Position numbers and translations under genes: made by a program. DNA of 64,000 nt from JAXIPB01 sp045403155 (GTDB lineage: Bacteria; Actinomycetota; Actinomycetes; Mycobacteriales; Micromonosporaceae), in NCBI GenBank assembly GCA_045403155.1, contig JAXIPB010000071.1, forward strand, positions 21,914-85,913, given 5' to 3'. A model generated the notes under the pieces. It saw only the letters and a list, made by a program, of their open reading frames with translations. It searched no databases and was not told the DNA's origin. Shown piece by piece: positions 32,911-43,261 of the stretch (position 1 is its first letter; each line of letters opens with the position of its first letter).

Positions 32911-34235
32911 GCGAGCCCGTGACGGTCGCGCCTCAGGCCGTGCTCGCGAAGCTGACGCCGGTGCTGACCAGGCGGTGGTCGACACCGGACGCATGGCGGC
33001 GCGAGACATACGAGCGGCTCGACGGCTACCGGGCGCTGCGGAAGGCGATGGCGGCCAAGCCTGACGACCTGATCCAGCTCATCAAGGACTCGGGTCTTCG
33101 TGGCCGCGGCGGTGCCGGATTCCCGACCGGCATGAAGTGGGGTTTCATCCCGCAGAACGACGGGAAGCCGCATTACCTCGTGGTCAACGCGGACGAGGGC
33201 GAACCGGGCACCTGCAAGGATCTTCCGCTGATGACCCATGACCCGCACGCCCTGGTGGAGGGAATCATTATCGCGTCGTACGCGATCCGGGCTGACCGGG
33301 CGTTCGTCTACGTTCGGGGCGAGGCGGTCAACGCGGCGCGGCGGCTGCGGCACGCCGTTGGCGAGGCGTACGAGGCGGGGTACCTGGGCCGCGACATCCT
33401 GGGCTCGGGCTTCGACCTGGAAGTCGTGGTCCACAGTGGAGCCGGCGCTTACATCTGCGGCGAGGAGACGGCGCTGCTCGACTCCCTTGAGGGATACCGC
33501 GGCCAGCCCCGGCTGCGTCCCCCCTTCCCGGCCACGCACGGCCTTTACTCCTGCCCAACCGTGGTCAACAATGTCGGCACCATCGCCAGCGTGCCTCCCA
33601 TCGTGCTGGCCGGCGCGGACTGGTGGCGCAAGATGGGTACCGAGAAGTCGTCCGGCCCGATGATCTACTCCCTCTCCGGTCGGATCGTGAATCCGGGTCA
33701 GTACGAGTGCTCGATGGGCATCACACTGCGGGAACTGATCGAACTGGCCGGCGGCATGCTGCCCGGCCATGCGCTGCGCTTCTGGACTCCGGGCGGCTCG
33801 TCCACGCCGCTGCTGACGGCCGACCACGTCGACGTCCCGCTGGAGTTCGAGTCCGTCGCGGCCGCGGGATCCATCCTCGGCACCACGGCGACCCAGATCT
33901 TCTCGGACCAGGACTGCCCGGTCTACGCGACCTACCGGTGGCTCGTGTTCTACCACCACGAATCGTGCGGAAAGTGCACGCCGTGCCGGGAGGGCAACTA
34001 CTGGATGGTCCACACGTACCGGCGGATCCTTTCCGGCCAGGGCACGCATGAGGACCTCGAGACGCTACTGGATACCTGCGACAACATCCTCGGCCGATCC
34101 TTCTGTGGTCTCGGTGACGGCGCGACCAGCCCGGTGACGTCCTCGATTCAGTACTTCAAACAGGACTATGTGGACTATATCGAGGGCCGCACGCCGCCGA
34201 AGCTCTCCGACAAGCAGCTAGTTGGGGCACACTAA
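32907..34235 (+). CDS. nuoF: NADH-quinone oxidoreductase subunit F
   Basis: The 442-residue NADH- and FMN-binding subunit. The FMN/NADH site begins G-R-G-G-A-G-F-P-T-G (66-75), followed by N-A-D-E-G-E-P-G-T. The N3 [4Fe-4S] cluster is bound by Cys354, Cys357 and Cys360 (E-S-C-G-K-C-T-P-C) plus a later Cys in F-C-G-L-G-D. ATG overlaps the nuoE stop (ATGA). Confidence 0.95.
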   Translation: MSEPVTVAPQAVLAKLTPVLTRRWSTPDAWRRETYERLDGYRALRKAMAAKPDDLIQLIKDSGLRGRGGAGFPTGMKWGFIPQNDGKPHYLVVNADEGEPGTCKDLPLMTHDPHALVEGIIIASYAIRADRAFVYVRGEAVNAARRLRHAVGEAYEAGYLGRDILGSGFDLEVVVHSGAGAYICGEETALLDSLEGYRGQPRLRPPFPATHGLYSCPTVVNNVGTIASVPPIVLAGADWWRKMGTEKSSGPMIYSLSGRIVNPGQYECSMGITLRELIELAGGMLPGHALRFWTPGGSSTPLLTADHVDVPLEFESVAAAGSILGTTATQIFSDQDCPVYATYRWLVFYHHESCGKCTPCREGNYWMVHTYRRILSGQGTHEDLETLLDTCDNILGRSFCGLGDGATSPVTSSIQYFKQDYVDYIEGRTPPKLSDKQLVGAH

Positions 34236-36691
34236 TGTCCTCTGACGTCGTCAAGTCTCCGGTCGCCGTGCCCCCCGGGGTCAGTCTCACCATCGACGGG
34301 ATCGAGGTGACGGCGCCCAAGGGCGCGCTGCTGATCCGGGTGGCGGAGCAGCTCGGCATCGAAATTCCCCGCTTCTGTGACCACCCGCTGCTGGAGCCGG
34401 CCGGCGCGTGCCGGCAATGCCTGGTCGAGGTCGAGGGACAGAAGAAGCCGGTGGCCTCCTGTACCCAGGCGGTCGCCGACGGCATGGTCGTGCGCACGCA
34501 GCTCACGTCTCCGGTCGCCAGGAAGGCGCAGGAAGGGATCATGGAGCTGCTACTCATCAACCATCCCCTCGACTGCCCCATGTGCGACAAGGGCGGCGAG
34601 TGCCCGCTGCAGAACCAGGCCATGTCGACCGGTCGGGCGGACTCCCGATTCATCGAACCCAAGCGCGAGTACCCGAAGCCGATCAACATCTCCACTCAGG
34701 TCCTGCTCGACCGGGAGCGCTGCGTGTTGTGTCAGCGGTGCACCCGGTTCACCGAGGAGATCGCCGGAGATAAGTTCATCGATCTCATGGAGCGGTCGTC
34801 GGACGAGCAGATCGGCATCGACCCCGAGGAGCCGTTCAACTCGTACTTCTCCGGTAACACGATCCAGATCTGTCCGGTCGGCGCGCTCACCGGGGCGCAG
34901 TACCGATTTCGGGCCCGCCCCTTTGACCTGGTTTCGTCGCCGAGCATGTGCGAACACTGCTCGGCCGGATGCGCCCAGCGCACGGACCACCGCCGCGGCA
35001 AGGTCATGCGCCGGCTCGCCGGCGATGACCCTGCGGTCAACGAGGAGTGGAACTGCGACAAGGGCCGGTGGGGCTTCCAGTACACGACCGCGTTCGACCG
35101 GCTGACCACGCCGAAGGTGCGCGATCCCAAGTCCGGCGAGCTGCGCGAGGCGAGCTGGCCCGAGGCGCTACGGATCGCCGCGGAGGGCCTGACCCGTGCG
35201 CGGGACGGGGCGTACGGCGTCGGCGTGCTCACGGGCGGTCGGCTCACCGTCGAGGACGCGTACGCCTACTCGAAGTTCGCCCGCACCGTCCTGCACAGCA
35301 ACGACATCGACTTTCGAGCCCGCCCGATCTCCGCTGGCGGCGAGACCGCGGCCGGAGGCGGCAGTCGCGAGACGGAGGAGGCCGAGTTCCTCGCTGCGTG
35401 CGTGGCAAGTGTGACCGATGTGACCTACGCCGACGTCGACACGGCGCCCGCCGTCGTGCTGGTCGCGCTGGAGCCGGAGGAGGAGTGCCCGATCCTCTTC
35501 TTGCGCATCCACAAGGCACACACCAATCGGGCGATGAACGTCCATGCACTCGCTCCCTACGTCTCGCGTGGTCTGGAGAAGCTCGGCGCGGTCGTGGTTC
35601 CGGCCGTGCCCGGCGAGGAGGCGTCGATACTCGCGACATCCACGGAGCTCCGAGAGGCGTTGAGGCAACCGGGCGCGGTTCTGTTCGTTGGCGAGCGACT
35701 GGCCGGAGTCCAGGGTGGACTCTCCGCGGCCGCGGCACTCGCGGCCGAGACCGGCGCAAGACTCGCCTGGGTGCCTCGCCGGGCGGGAGATCGCGGCGCG
35801 GTGGACGTCGGCTGCCTACCCAACCTGCTGCCCGGTGGCCGTCCCGTTGGTGACGCGGCGGCCCGAGCGGAGATCGGCGACGCCTGGCGGATACGGGCGG
35901 GTGTCATCTCCGGCTCGGTCGGTCGCGGCACCGATGGGATCATCAAAGCGGCGGCCGACGGGAAGATCGGCGCGCTCGTCGTCGCCGGCGTTGATCCCTC
36001 GGATCTGGCGGACCCGGATCTCGCGGAGGCGGCCCTGGATCGCGTGGACTTCCTGGTCTCGATCGAGATCCGCAATTCGGCCGTGGCTCAGCGGGCCGAT
36101 GTGGTCTTCCCGGTCGCGCCGATGGTGGAGAAGGCGGGCACGTTCTTCGATTGGGAGGGCCATCTGCGGGCGTTCCATACGGTGCTTGAGACCACGGCGG
36201 TCCCGGATGCGCGGGTTTTGGACGCGCTGGCCCGCGAGATGGGGGCGGAACTCGGCTGCGGCGACGTGGTCGCCATCCGGCGCGAGCTCGCCGCCCTGCC
36301 GGTGAGCAGCGTGGCCCGGCTCGCGGCGCCAAGGGTCGAGCCGGCACAGCCACGGACGCCGGCCGACGGTGAGGCGGTCCTCGCAACCTGGCACCACCTG
36401 ATCGATCTTGGCAGCCTGCTGGACGGGGACGACTATCTCGCCGGTACCGCCCGGCCGCCGAGGGTCGTCGTAGGCAAGGGCCTCGCAGCGGATCTGGGTG
36501 TCTCCGACGGCGCCGCCGTCGTGGTGTCGACGCCGCGAGGCCAGATAGTCCTTCCAGTGCAGGTGACCGAGATGCCCGACGGGGTGGTCTGGGTGCCGAC
36601 AAACTCGCCAGGATCCACCGTGAACCGGACCCTGGGCGTGACGTCCGGGGCGGTGGTTGCCGTCTCGGCCGGTGCAGGAGGTGCTCGATGA
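34235..36691 (+). CDS. nuoG: NADH-quinone oxidoreductase subunit G
   Basis: The largest peripheral subunit (818 residues). A [2Fe-2S] ferredoxin head uses Cys48, Cys59, Cys62 and Cys76. Then comes the H-x3-C-x2-C-x5-C cluster (H-P-L-D-C-P-M-C-D-K-G-G-E-C), two further four-Cys clusters (C-V-L-C-Q-R-C, C-E-H-C-S-A-G-C), and a molybdopterin-type domain that no longer binds cofactor. The TAATG junction couples it to nuoF. Confidence 0.94.
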   Translation: MSSDVVKSPVAVPPGVSLTIDGIEVTAPKGALLIRVAEQLGIEIPRFCDHPLLEPAGACRQCLVEVEGQKKPVASCTQAVADGMVVRTQLTSPVARKAQEGIMELLLINHPLDCPMCDKGGECPLQNQAMSTGRADSRFIEPKREYPKPINISTQVLLDRERCVLCQRCTRFTEEIAGDKFIDLMERSSDEQIGIDPEEPFNSYFSGNTIQICPVGALTGAQYRFRARPFDLVSSPSMCEHCSAGCAQRTDHRRGKVMRRLAGDDPAVNEEWNCDKGRWGFQYTTAFDRLTTPKVRDPKSGELREASWPEALRIAAEGLTRARDGAYGVGVLTGGRLTVEDAYAYSKFARTVLHSNDIDFRARPISAGGETAAGGGSRETEEAEFLAACVASVTDVTYADVDTAPAVVLVALEPEEECPILFLRIHKAHTNRAMNVHALAPYVSRGLEKLGAVVVPAVPGEEASILATSTELREALRQPGAVLFVGERLAGVQGGLSAAAALAAETGARLAWVPRRAGDRGAVDVGCLPNLLPGGRPVGDAAARAEIGDAWRIRAGVISGSVGRGTDGIIKAAADGKIGALVVAGVDPSDLADPDLAEAALDRVDFLVSIEIRNSAVAQRADVVFPVAPMVEKAGTFFDWEGHLRAFHTVLETTAVPDARVLDALAREMGAELGCGDVVAIRRELAALPVSSVARLAAPRVEPAQPRTPADGEAVLATWHHLIDLGSLLDGDDYLAGTARPPRVVVGKGLAADLGVSDGAAVVVSTPRGQIVLPVQVTEMPDGVVWVPTNSPGSTVNRTLGVTSGAVVAVSAGAGGAR

Positions 36692-38067
36692 CGCTGTTCG
36701 CACAGGATCCGACACTGGCCGACTTCGGCCATGACCCCTGGTGGCTGATCATCATCAAGGTCATCGTGGTCTTCATCTTCGGCATGAGCATGATCTTGCT
36801 GGGCGTCTGGTTCGAGCGCCGGGTCGTTGCCCGGATGGCGGTCCGTCCCGGCCTCAACCAGGTCGGCCCGTTCGGTCTACTGCAGACATTGGCCGACGGC
36901 ATCAAGGGAATGTTCAAGGAGGACCTGCTTCCGCGAACCGCCGACAAGGTGGTCTTCTTCTTCGCCCCCACCATCTCCGCCATCTGTGCTATGACAGCGC
37001 TCTCGGTGATCCCATTCGGACCGATGGTCAGCATCTTCGGATACCAGACCGCCCTGCAGGTGACGGATGTGCCGGTCGCCGTGCTGGTCGTGCTCGCCTG
37101 TTCGGCGATGGGCATATACGGCATCGTGCTGGGTGGATGGGCGTCGGGCTCGATCTACCCGTTGCTCGGCGGGTTGCGGTCCACGGCGCAGATGATCTCG
37201 TACGAGGTGGCCATGGGCCTGTCCATCGTGGCCGTGTTCATGACGGCGGGCACGATGTCCACGTCGGGCATCGTCGCCGCGCAGGCAGGCGGGAGCCAGG
37301 CCTCGTGGAACATCCTCGGCTGGCAGCCGACGGTGCCGTCCTGGTACGCCATCCTGCTCATTCCGAGCTTCCTCATCTTCATCATCTCGGCCTTCGGGGA
37401 GACCAACCGGGCACCGTTTGACCTCCCGGAGGCCGAGAGCGAGCTAGTCGCCGGCTACATGACCGAGTACAGCTCGATCAAGTTCCTGCTCTACATGCTC
37501 TCCGAGTACGTCGCGATCGTCGTCATGTCGTCCATCATTGCCACGATGTTCCTCGGCGGCTGGCGCGCGCCCTGGCCCATCACCGCGATCTGGTCCGGGG
37601 CGAACGCCGGCTGGTGGCCGCTGCTGTGGTTCCTCGCCAAGGTAGTCGCGCTCCTCTTCCTCTTCGTCTGGGTCCGGGCGACCCTGCCTCGGCTTCGCTA
37701 CGACCAATTCATGAAGCTGGGTTGGAAGGTGCTGCTCCCCGTGAACCTGGTCTGGATCCTCCTCCTGGCCGGCCTGCGGGTGCTGCAGGACGAACAAGTT
37801 GGCGGGCGCAGCCGGTGGCTTATCATCGGCGGCGCGGTGGTCGCGGTGTTGCTCTTCGCGCTCCTCTGGCCGGCCAGAAGGGCGACGGAGCCGACCACTT
37901 TGGAGGAGGAGGTCTCCGCTCGACCGCCAGGCAGTTTCCCGATTCCGCCCCTTGACCTTCAGATCCCGCCTAGCCCGCGAACCAAGCGCGTCGTGGCCGA
38001 GCGGCAACCGGCGAACGTCGCCCGTGCTTCTGGAAACGACAGCGACACGACCGAGAAGGAGGTGTGA
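36688..38067 (+). CDS. nuoH: NADH-quinone oxidoreductase subunit H
   Basis: The quinone-site membrane subunit with about eight helices, 459 residues. Conserved loops: R-V-V-A-R-M-A-V-R-P-G-L-N-Q-V-G-P-F-G, L-A-D-G-I-K, F-G-E-T-N-R-A-P-F-D-L-P-E-A-E-S-E-L-V-A-G, and W-V-R-A-T-L-P-R-L-R-Y-D-Q. A charged, Pro-rich C-tail of about 70 residues is an actinobacterial extension. It overlaps nuoG by ATGA. Confidence 0.95.
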   Translation: MTLFAQDPTLADFGHDPWWLIIIKVIVVFIFGMSMILLGVWFERRVVARMAVRPGLNQVGPFGLLQTLADGIKGMFKEDLLPRTADKVVFFFAPTISAICAMTALSVIPFGPMVSIFGYQTALQVTDVPVAVLVVLACSAMGIYGIVLGGWASGSIYPLLGGLRSTAQMISYEVAMGLSIVAVFMTAGTMSTSGIVAAQAGGSQASWNILGWQPTVPSWYAILLIPSFLIFIISAFGETNRAPFDLPEAESELVAGYMTEYSSIKFLLYMLSEYVAIVVMSSIIATMFLGGWRAPWPITAIWSGANAGWWPLLWFLAKVVALLFLFVWVRATLPRLRYDQFMKLGWKVLLPVNLVWILLLAGLRVLQDEQVGGRSRWLIIGGAVVAVLLFALLWPARRATEPTTLEEEVSARPPGSFPIPPLDLQIPPSPRTKRVVAERQPANVARASGNDSDTTEKEV

Positions 38068-38068
38068 T

Positions 38069-38641
38069 GTGGGTGCGATTACCGACTCCGTCAAGGGTTT
38101 CGGCGTCACATTTTCCCATCTGTTCCGCAAGGTCGTGACAACCAAGTATCCGTACGAGCATCCGGTCGCCGCTCCGCGCTATCACGGTCGGCACATCCTC
38201 AACCGGCACCCGGATGGCCTGGAGAAGTGCATCGGATGCGAGCTGTGCGCATGGGCCTGCCCAGCCGATGCCATCTACGTCGAGGGGGCCACGAACACCG
38301 AGGAGAACAGGTTCTCGCCCGGAGAGCGGTACGCGTCTGTGTACCAGATCAACTACGCGAGGTGCATCTTCTGTGGACTCTGCATCGAGGCGTGCCCGAC
38401 CCGATCGCTGACAATGAGCAACGAGTACGAGCTCGCCCGGGACGACCGCCGGGATCTCATCTTCACCAAGGAGCAGCTCCTCGCGCCGCTCGTGCCCGGG
38501 ATGGAGAAACCGCCGCACCCGATGTGGCTGGGCGATTCAGAGAAGGACTACTACGTCGGCGCCCTCGACAACCCGGGCACGTCGGCCGGTGCCGAGCGCT
38601 CGCCGAGCTATGCCGCCGACGCCGGTGAGGACGAGGCATGA
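38069..38641 (+). CDS. nuoI: NADH-quinone oxidoreductase subunit I
   Basis: A 190-residue ferredoxin-like subunit with two [4Fe-4S] clusters (N6a/N6b) bound by C-I-G-C-E-L-C-A-W-A-C-P and C-I-F-C-G-L-C-I-E-A-C-P. GTG 38069 follows AAGGAGG by 5-6 bases and the nuoH stop by one base. It links the NADH module to NuoB. Confidence 0.94.
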   Translation: MGAITDSVKGFGVTFSHLFRKVVTTKYPYEHPVAAPRYHGRHILNRHPDGLEKCIGCELCAWACPADAIYVEGATNTEENRFSPGERYASVYQINYARCIFCGLCIEACPTRSLTMSNEYELARDDRRDLIFTKEQLLAPLVPGMEKPPHPMWLGDSEKDYYVGALDNPGTSAGAERSPSYAADAGEDEA

Positions 38642-39411
38642 GTGCGGTCGTCGCCGGCGGGCTGGCCGTCAGTGTCGGCACCGGCGAGGCGTGGGTCTTC
38701 TGGATCCTCGGGCCGCTGGCGGTGATCGCGGCTCTGGCGATGGTCGTGGCGCGCAACGCAGTGCATTCCGCGCTCTGGTTGGTGCTCGTCATGTTGTGTC
38801 TCGGCGTGTTCTACGTGGTCCAATCCGGACCATTCATCGGCCTCGCGCAGATCATCGTCTACACCGGCGCCATCATGATGCTCTTCCTGTTCGTGCTCAT
38901 GCTGGTCGGGCGCGACGCGTCGGACTCGCTCATCGAGGTCCTGAGGGGCCAGCGGTTGGCGGCGGTGGCGCTCGGGATCGGCTTCGCCGGCCTGGTCGGC
39001 GCCGCGTTCTTCCGGGCGCTGGACGCGCGAGACGCGATCGGTCTGGCGCAGGCCAACGCCGACGGCAACGTCCAGGGCCTCGCCGCCTCGCTATTCACCC
39101 GATACGTTTTCGCCTTCGAGGTGACGTCGGCGCTGCTGATCGCCGCGGCGATCGGAGCGATGCTCCTCGCCCACATCGAGCGGCACAAGGATCAGAAGCG
39201 CACCCAACCGGACCGCATGCGCGCCCGCTTCGCGCCTGGCCACTACCCCGGGCCGAAGCCGGGACCCGGAGTGTATGCGACCTCGACGTCGGTCGCGACG
39301 CCCGGCCGCCTACCCGATGGGCGGCTGTCCGAGCGGACGGTCTCGCCGATCCTGCCCAAGCGTGAGCTCACCGACGCCGAGTCCGCCCCCAAAGACACCG
39401 AGGGAAGGTAG
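38638..39411 (+). CDS. nuoJ: NADH-quinone oxidoreductase subunit J
   Basis: A 257-residue membrane subunit with five helices. V-A-R-N-A-V-H-S-A-L-W and Q-I-I-V-Y-T-G-A-I-M-M-L-F-L-F-V are the conserved core, the latter holding the pi-bulge helix. The C-terminal about 75 residues are polar and Pro-rich. It overlaps nuoI by ATGA. Confidence 0.93.
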   Translation: MSAVVAGGLAVSVGTGEAWVFWILGPLAVIAALAMVVARNAVHSALWLVLVMLCLGVFYVVQSGPFIGLAQIIVYTGAIMMLFLFVLMLVGRDASDSLIEVLRGQRLAAVALGIGFAGLVGAAFFRALDARDAIGLAQANADGNVQGLAASLFTRYVFAFEVTSALLIAAAIGAMLLAHIERHKDQKRTQPDRMRARFAPGHYPGPKPGPGVYATSTSVATPGRLPDGRLSERTVSPILPKRELTDAESAPKDTEGR

Positions 39412-39420
39412 TCGACCGTC

Positions 39421-39720
39421 ATGCAACCTAGCTACTACGTCGTGCTCGCGGCGGTGCTGTTCACCATCGGGGCGGTCGGGGTGCTGATCCGGCGCAACGC
39501 GATCGTGCTCTTCATGTGCATCGAGCTGATGCTCAACGCCGCGAACCTGGCGCTGGTCACCTTCAGCCGGATCAACGGAACCCTGGACGGTCAGATCATG
39601 GCGTTCTTCGTCATGGTCGTGGCCGCGGCCGAGGTCGTCGTCGGCCTCGCGATCATCATGTCGATCTTTCGTACGCGACGTTCCGCGAGCGTCGACGACG
39701 CGAACCTGCTGAGGTACTGA
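39421..39720 (+). CDS. nuoK: NADH-quinone oxidoreductase subunit K
   Basis: A 99-residue, three-helix proton-path subunit. Key acidic residues are in C-I-E-L-M-L-N-A-A-N-L and A-A-E-V-V-V-G-L-A. The length is the usual one. It starts 9 bases after nuoJ. Confidence 0.94.
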   Translation: MQPSYYVVLAAVLFTIGAVGVLIRRNAIVLFMCIELMLNAANLALVTFSRINGTLDGQIMAFFVMVVAAAEVVVGLAIIMSIFRTRRSASVDDANLLRY

Positions 39721-39727
39721 GGGACAG

Positions 39728-41716
39728 ATGCACGCTTCCGCGTACGAGTTACTCGCAGCCCGCGAGGCGAGCGGCACCCTGGCCTCGTTCTGGCTCCTGA
39801 TCGCGATTCCGGCAGTCAGCGGCGGCCTGCTGTTGCTGCTAGGTCGGCGCGCCGACCGGTGGGGGCATCTGCTCGGCTGCGCCAGCGTGGGTGTCGCGTT
39901 CGTGCTCGGCCTGATCTACTTCTTCCAGCTAGGCGGGCTGCCGGAAGATGACCGGCGGGCTGAACTGGATCTGTTCACCTTTATCCATGTCGGCGATCTG
40001 AAGGTCGACTTTGGACTGCTATTCGATCCGCTTTCGGCCGTGTTCGTGCTGCTCATCACCGGCGTCGGCTTCCTGATCCACGTCTACGCGGTCGGCTACA
40101 TGGCCGATGATCCGGGGCGGCGGAGGTTCTTCGCCTACTTCAACATCTTCGTCGCGGCGATGCTGCTCCTGGTGCTGGGCAACAACTTCGTCATGCTCTA
40201 TTTCGGATGGGAGGGCGTCGGCCTCGCCTCCTATCTGTTGATCGCCTTCTGGTACACAAGACCGAGCGCGGCCACGGCCGGCAAGAAGGCCTACATCATG
40301 AACCGGATCGGCGACGCTGGCCTGGTCATCGCGATCTTCCTGATGTTCGCCACGCTCCACACGGTCAGCTACGAGGGCGTGTTCGCCAACGTCGGATCAT
40401 TGGCGAGCGGGACACAGCTGGCCCTGGGCCTGCTGCTGCTGATCGGCGCATGCGGCAAGTCCGGTCAGGTCCCGCTGCAGGCGTGGTTGCCCGACGCGAT
40501 GGAGGGTCCTACGCCCGTGTCCGCCTTGATCCACGCGGCCACAATGGTCACCGCCGGCGTGTACCTCATCGCCCGATCGAACCCCATCTTCGACGCGAAT
40601 CCCGCCGCACAGGCGGTCGTGGCGACAGTCGGCGTCGTGACCCTGCTGATCGGGGCCATCATCGGGTGCGCCAAGGACGACATCAAGCGCGTGCTCGCCT
40701 GGTCCACCGTCTCGCAGATCGGCTACATGTTCCTCGGCGTAGGCCTGGGCGGGACCGCCTACGCGCTGGCCATCATCCTCCTGCTCGCGCACGGCTTCTT
40801 CAAGGCTGGACTATTCCTCGGCGCGGGCTCGGTCATGCACGCCATGAACGACCAGGTCGACATCCGTCGCTTCGGCGGCCTGTGGAAGTACATGAAGATC
40901 ACATGGATTACGTTTGCCGCCGCCTGGCTCGCGATTATCGGCCTGCCGCCGCTGTCGGGCTTCTTCGCCAAGGATCCGATCATCGTGGCGGCGTTTGAAC
41001 GGCCTGGCTGGTCCGGCTGGGTGCTGGGGTTCGCTTCGCTGGCTGGCGCAGGCCTGACCGCCTTCTACATGACGCGGCTGTTTGTACTGACTTTCCAAGG
41101 GCCTGAGCGCTGGACCGACGACTTCGCCGGAGGCGATCAGCGGGGCAAAGGAACGCATCCGCATGAATCGCCGCCGGTGATGACGGTGCCGCTGATGCTT
41201 CTCGCAATCGGATCGGTCGCCGCCGGTGCGCTGATGGCCACCCCGGTGCAGGACTGGCTCAACCCGACGGTCTTCGGCGTTCCAGGCGACAATGCCGCGT
41301 TGATCGCCTCCGGCGAAGCCGAGGTGCTCGGGCACCTGAGCGACGCCGTCGTGACGATCCTGACGATCGCTGCGACGGTGTTGGCCGGGCTCCTGGCGTG
41401 GTGGATGTTCCGAAACGGGACCGCGCTGCAGGAGCAGCCGGCGGGACCGGTCGTCACCGCGGCGCGAAAGAACCTCTACGACGACGCCTTCAACGAGGCG
41501 GTCTTCGAGAAACCCGGCACCTATCTCACCCGGGCACTGGTCTACTTCGACAACAAGGGCATCGACGGTCTGGTCAACGGGCTCGCGGCGGCGGTCGGCG
41601 GCGGCTCCGGTCGACTGCGCCGGTTGCAGACGGGATTCGTTCGGTCCTATGCGCTCTCAATGCTTGGCGGCGCCCTGCTGGTTGCCGTCGCCTTTCTACT
41701 GGTGAGGCTTGGGTAG
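39728..41716 (+). CDS. nuoL: NADH-quinone oxidoreductase subunit L
   Basis: The distal antiporter-like subunit with the long lateral helix, 662 residues and about 16 helices. Signatures: W-E-G-V-G-L-A-S-Y-L-L-I, W-L-P-D-A-M-E-G-P-T-P-V-S-A-L-I-H-A-A-T-M-V, and H-G-F-F-K-A-G-L-F-L. It pumps protons. nuoM begins on the base after its stop. Confidence 0.94.
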   Translation: MHASAYELLAAREASGTLASFWLLIAIPAVSGGLLLLLGRRADRWGHLLGCASVGVAFVLGLIYFFQLGGLPEDDRRAELDLFTFIHVGDLKVDFGLLFDPLSAVFVLLITGVGFLIHVYAVGYMADDPGRRRFFAYFNIFVAAMLLLVLGNNFVMLYFGWEGVGLASYLLIAFWYTRPSAATAGKKAYIMNRIGDAGLVIAIFLMFATLHTVSYEGVFANVGSLASGTQLALGLLLLIGACGKSGQVPLQAWLPDAMEGPTPVSALIHAATMVTAGVYLIARSNPIFDANPAAQAVVATVGVVTLLIGAIIGCAKDDIKRVLAWSTVSQIGYMFLGVGLGGTAYALAIILLLAHGFFKAGLFLGAGSVMHAMNDQVDIRRFGGLWKYMKITWITFAAAWLAIIGLPPLSGFFAKDPIIVAAFERPGWSGWVLGFASLAGAGLTAFYMTRLFVLTFQGPERWTDDFAGGDQRGKGTHPHESPPVMTVPLMLLAIGSVAAGALMATPVQDWLNPTVFGVPGDNAALIASGEAEVLGHLSDAVVTILTIAATVLAGLLAWWMFRNGTALQEQPAGPVVTAARKNLYDDAFNEAVFEKPGTYLTRALVYFDNKGIDGLVNGLAAAVGGGSGRLRRLQTGFVRSYALSMLGGALLVAVAFLLVRLG

Positions 41717-43261
41717 ATGTCAGACGCTGGCTTTCCGTATCTGTCGCTGCTGACCGTGCTGCCCCTGGCGGGCGCGCTCGTCGTGGCGCTGCTGCCGCGT
41801 ACGTGGCCGACCCTGGCCAAACAGGTCGCCCTGGTGTGGTCGCTGGTGGTGCTGGGCCTCACGGTCGCGACCTGGCTCGCCTTCGATCCCACGGGTCCGC
41901 GGATGCAGCTACGCGAGTCGTACCCGTGGATTCCCACCTGGGATGCCCGCTTCACGTTCGCCGTCGACGGCATCGCCCTGGTGATGGTCGCGCTAATAGC
42001 GGTGCTCGTCCCGCTCGTCATCGTCTACTCGTGGAACGACGCCCAGGGTGAGGCCGGCGCGCCAGCCAAGCGGTCTGTGAACGCGTACTTCGCGTTGATC
42101 CTTGCGTTGGAGAGCACGATGCTCGGCGTGTTCGGCGCCTCGGACATCTTCCTGTTCTACGTGCTCTTCGAAGTCATGCTCGTGCCGATGTACTTTCTCA
42201 TCGGCTCGTACGGTGGAGCACGCCGCCAGTACGCGGCGGTGAAGTTCTTCCTCTACTCGCTCGTCGGCGGTCTGCTGATGCTCGCCGCCGTGATCGGGCT
42301 GTGGGTGCTCGGCGGCCAGACCTTCGACTGGGCACGACTTGTCGGGGCTGACTTCTCGCAGGGTGCGGAGCGGTGGCTTTTCCTCGGGTTCTTCGTCGCG
42401 TTCGCCATCAAGGCGCCCTTCTTCCCGTTCCACACCTGGTTGCCGGACGCCGGTGGGGCGGCGCCGGCCGGAGCGGCGGCGCTGCTCGTCGGCGTGCTCG
42501 ACAAGGTCGGCACGTTCGGCATCCTGCGGTACTGCCTGCCACTGTTCCCGAACGCGTCGAGGTACTTTGCCCCGCTTGGGATCGCGCTCGCGCTGGTCGG
42601 CATCATCTATGCCGCCCTGCTGGCGGTCGGCCAAAACGATCTCAAGCGGCTCGTGTCCTACACGTCGATCGCCCACTTTGGATTCATCGGCATCGGCATC
42701 TTCGCCTTTACCACCCAGTCCGGATCGGGCGCGGTGCTCTACATGGTCAACCACGGGCTCGCCACCGGGCTGCTCTTCCTCGTAGTCGGGATGCTCGCAA
42801 CCCGGCGCGGCTCCGCCCTCGTCGGTGACTTCGGTGGGGCGGGCAAGCTGGTTCCGGTGCTCGCGGGCGTGTTCATCGTCGCCGGCCTCGCCTCGCTGTC
42901 GCTGCCGGGCACGGCCCCGTTCGTGAGCGAGTTCCTGGTTCTGCTCGGCACGTTCTCGGTGAACAAGACCGTGGCGGTCGTCGCGACGCTCGGCATCATC
43001 CTCGCCGCCGTCTACGTGCTCTGGATGATCCAGCGCACCATGCAAGGCACGATGAACCCGGAGATGGCCAAGGTGCGCCCGATGCGCAAGGATCTCTCGT
43101 GGCGGGAATCGGTTGTCGTGGGTCCGCTGATCGCGCTCCTCATCTTCTTCGGCTTCTATCCGCAGCCACTGCTCAACGTCATCAACCCGGCAGTCGCCCA
43201 CACATTGCAGGACGTTGACAAGCAGGACCCCGCGGCGTCCGCACAGGAGGCTGGCAAGTGA
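41717..43261 (+). CDS. nuoM: NADH-quinone oxidoreductase subunit M
   Basis: A 514-residue, 14-helix antiporter-like subunit. Signatures: F-E-V-M-L-V-P-M-Y (catalytic Glu), F-P-F-H-T-W-L-P-D-A, and S-Y-T-S-I-A-H-F-G-F. Where most NuoM have A-H-T-x-A-P-T-x-G-S-V, this one has G-G-A-A-P-A-G-A-A-A, a milder variant seen in actinobacteria. Its GTGA stop overlaps nuoN. Confidence 0.93.
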   Translation: MSDAGFPYLSLLTVLPLAGALVVALLPRTWPTLAKQVALVWSLVVLGLTVATWLAFDPTGPRMQLRESYPWIPTWDARFTFAVDGIALVMVALIAVLVPLVIVYSWNDAQGEAGAPAKRSVNAYFALILALESTMLGVFGASDIFLFYVLFEVMLVPMYFLIGSYGGARRQYAAVKFFLYSLVGGLLMLAAVIGLWVLGGQTFDWARLVGADFSQGAERWLFLGFFVAFAIKAPFFPFHTWLPDAGGAAPAGAAALLVGVLDKVGTFGILRYCLPLFPNASRYFAPLGIALALVGIIYAALLAVGQNDLKRLVSYTSIAHFGFIGIGIFAFTTQSGSGAVLYMVNHGLATGLLFLVVGMLATRRGSALVGDFGGAGKLVPVLAGVFIVAGLASLSLPGTAPFVSEFLVLLGTFSVNKTVAVVATLGIILAAVYVLWMIQRTMQGTMNPEMAKVRPMRKDLSWRESVVVGPLIALLIFFGFYPQPLLNVINPAVAHTLQDVDKQDPAASAQEAGK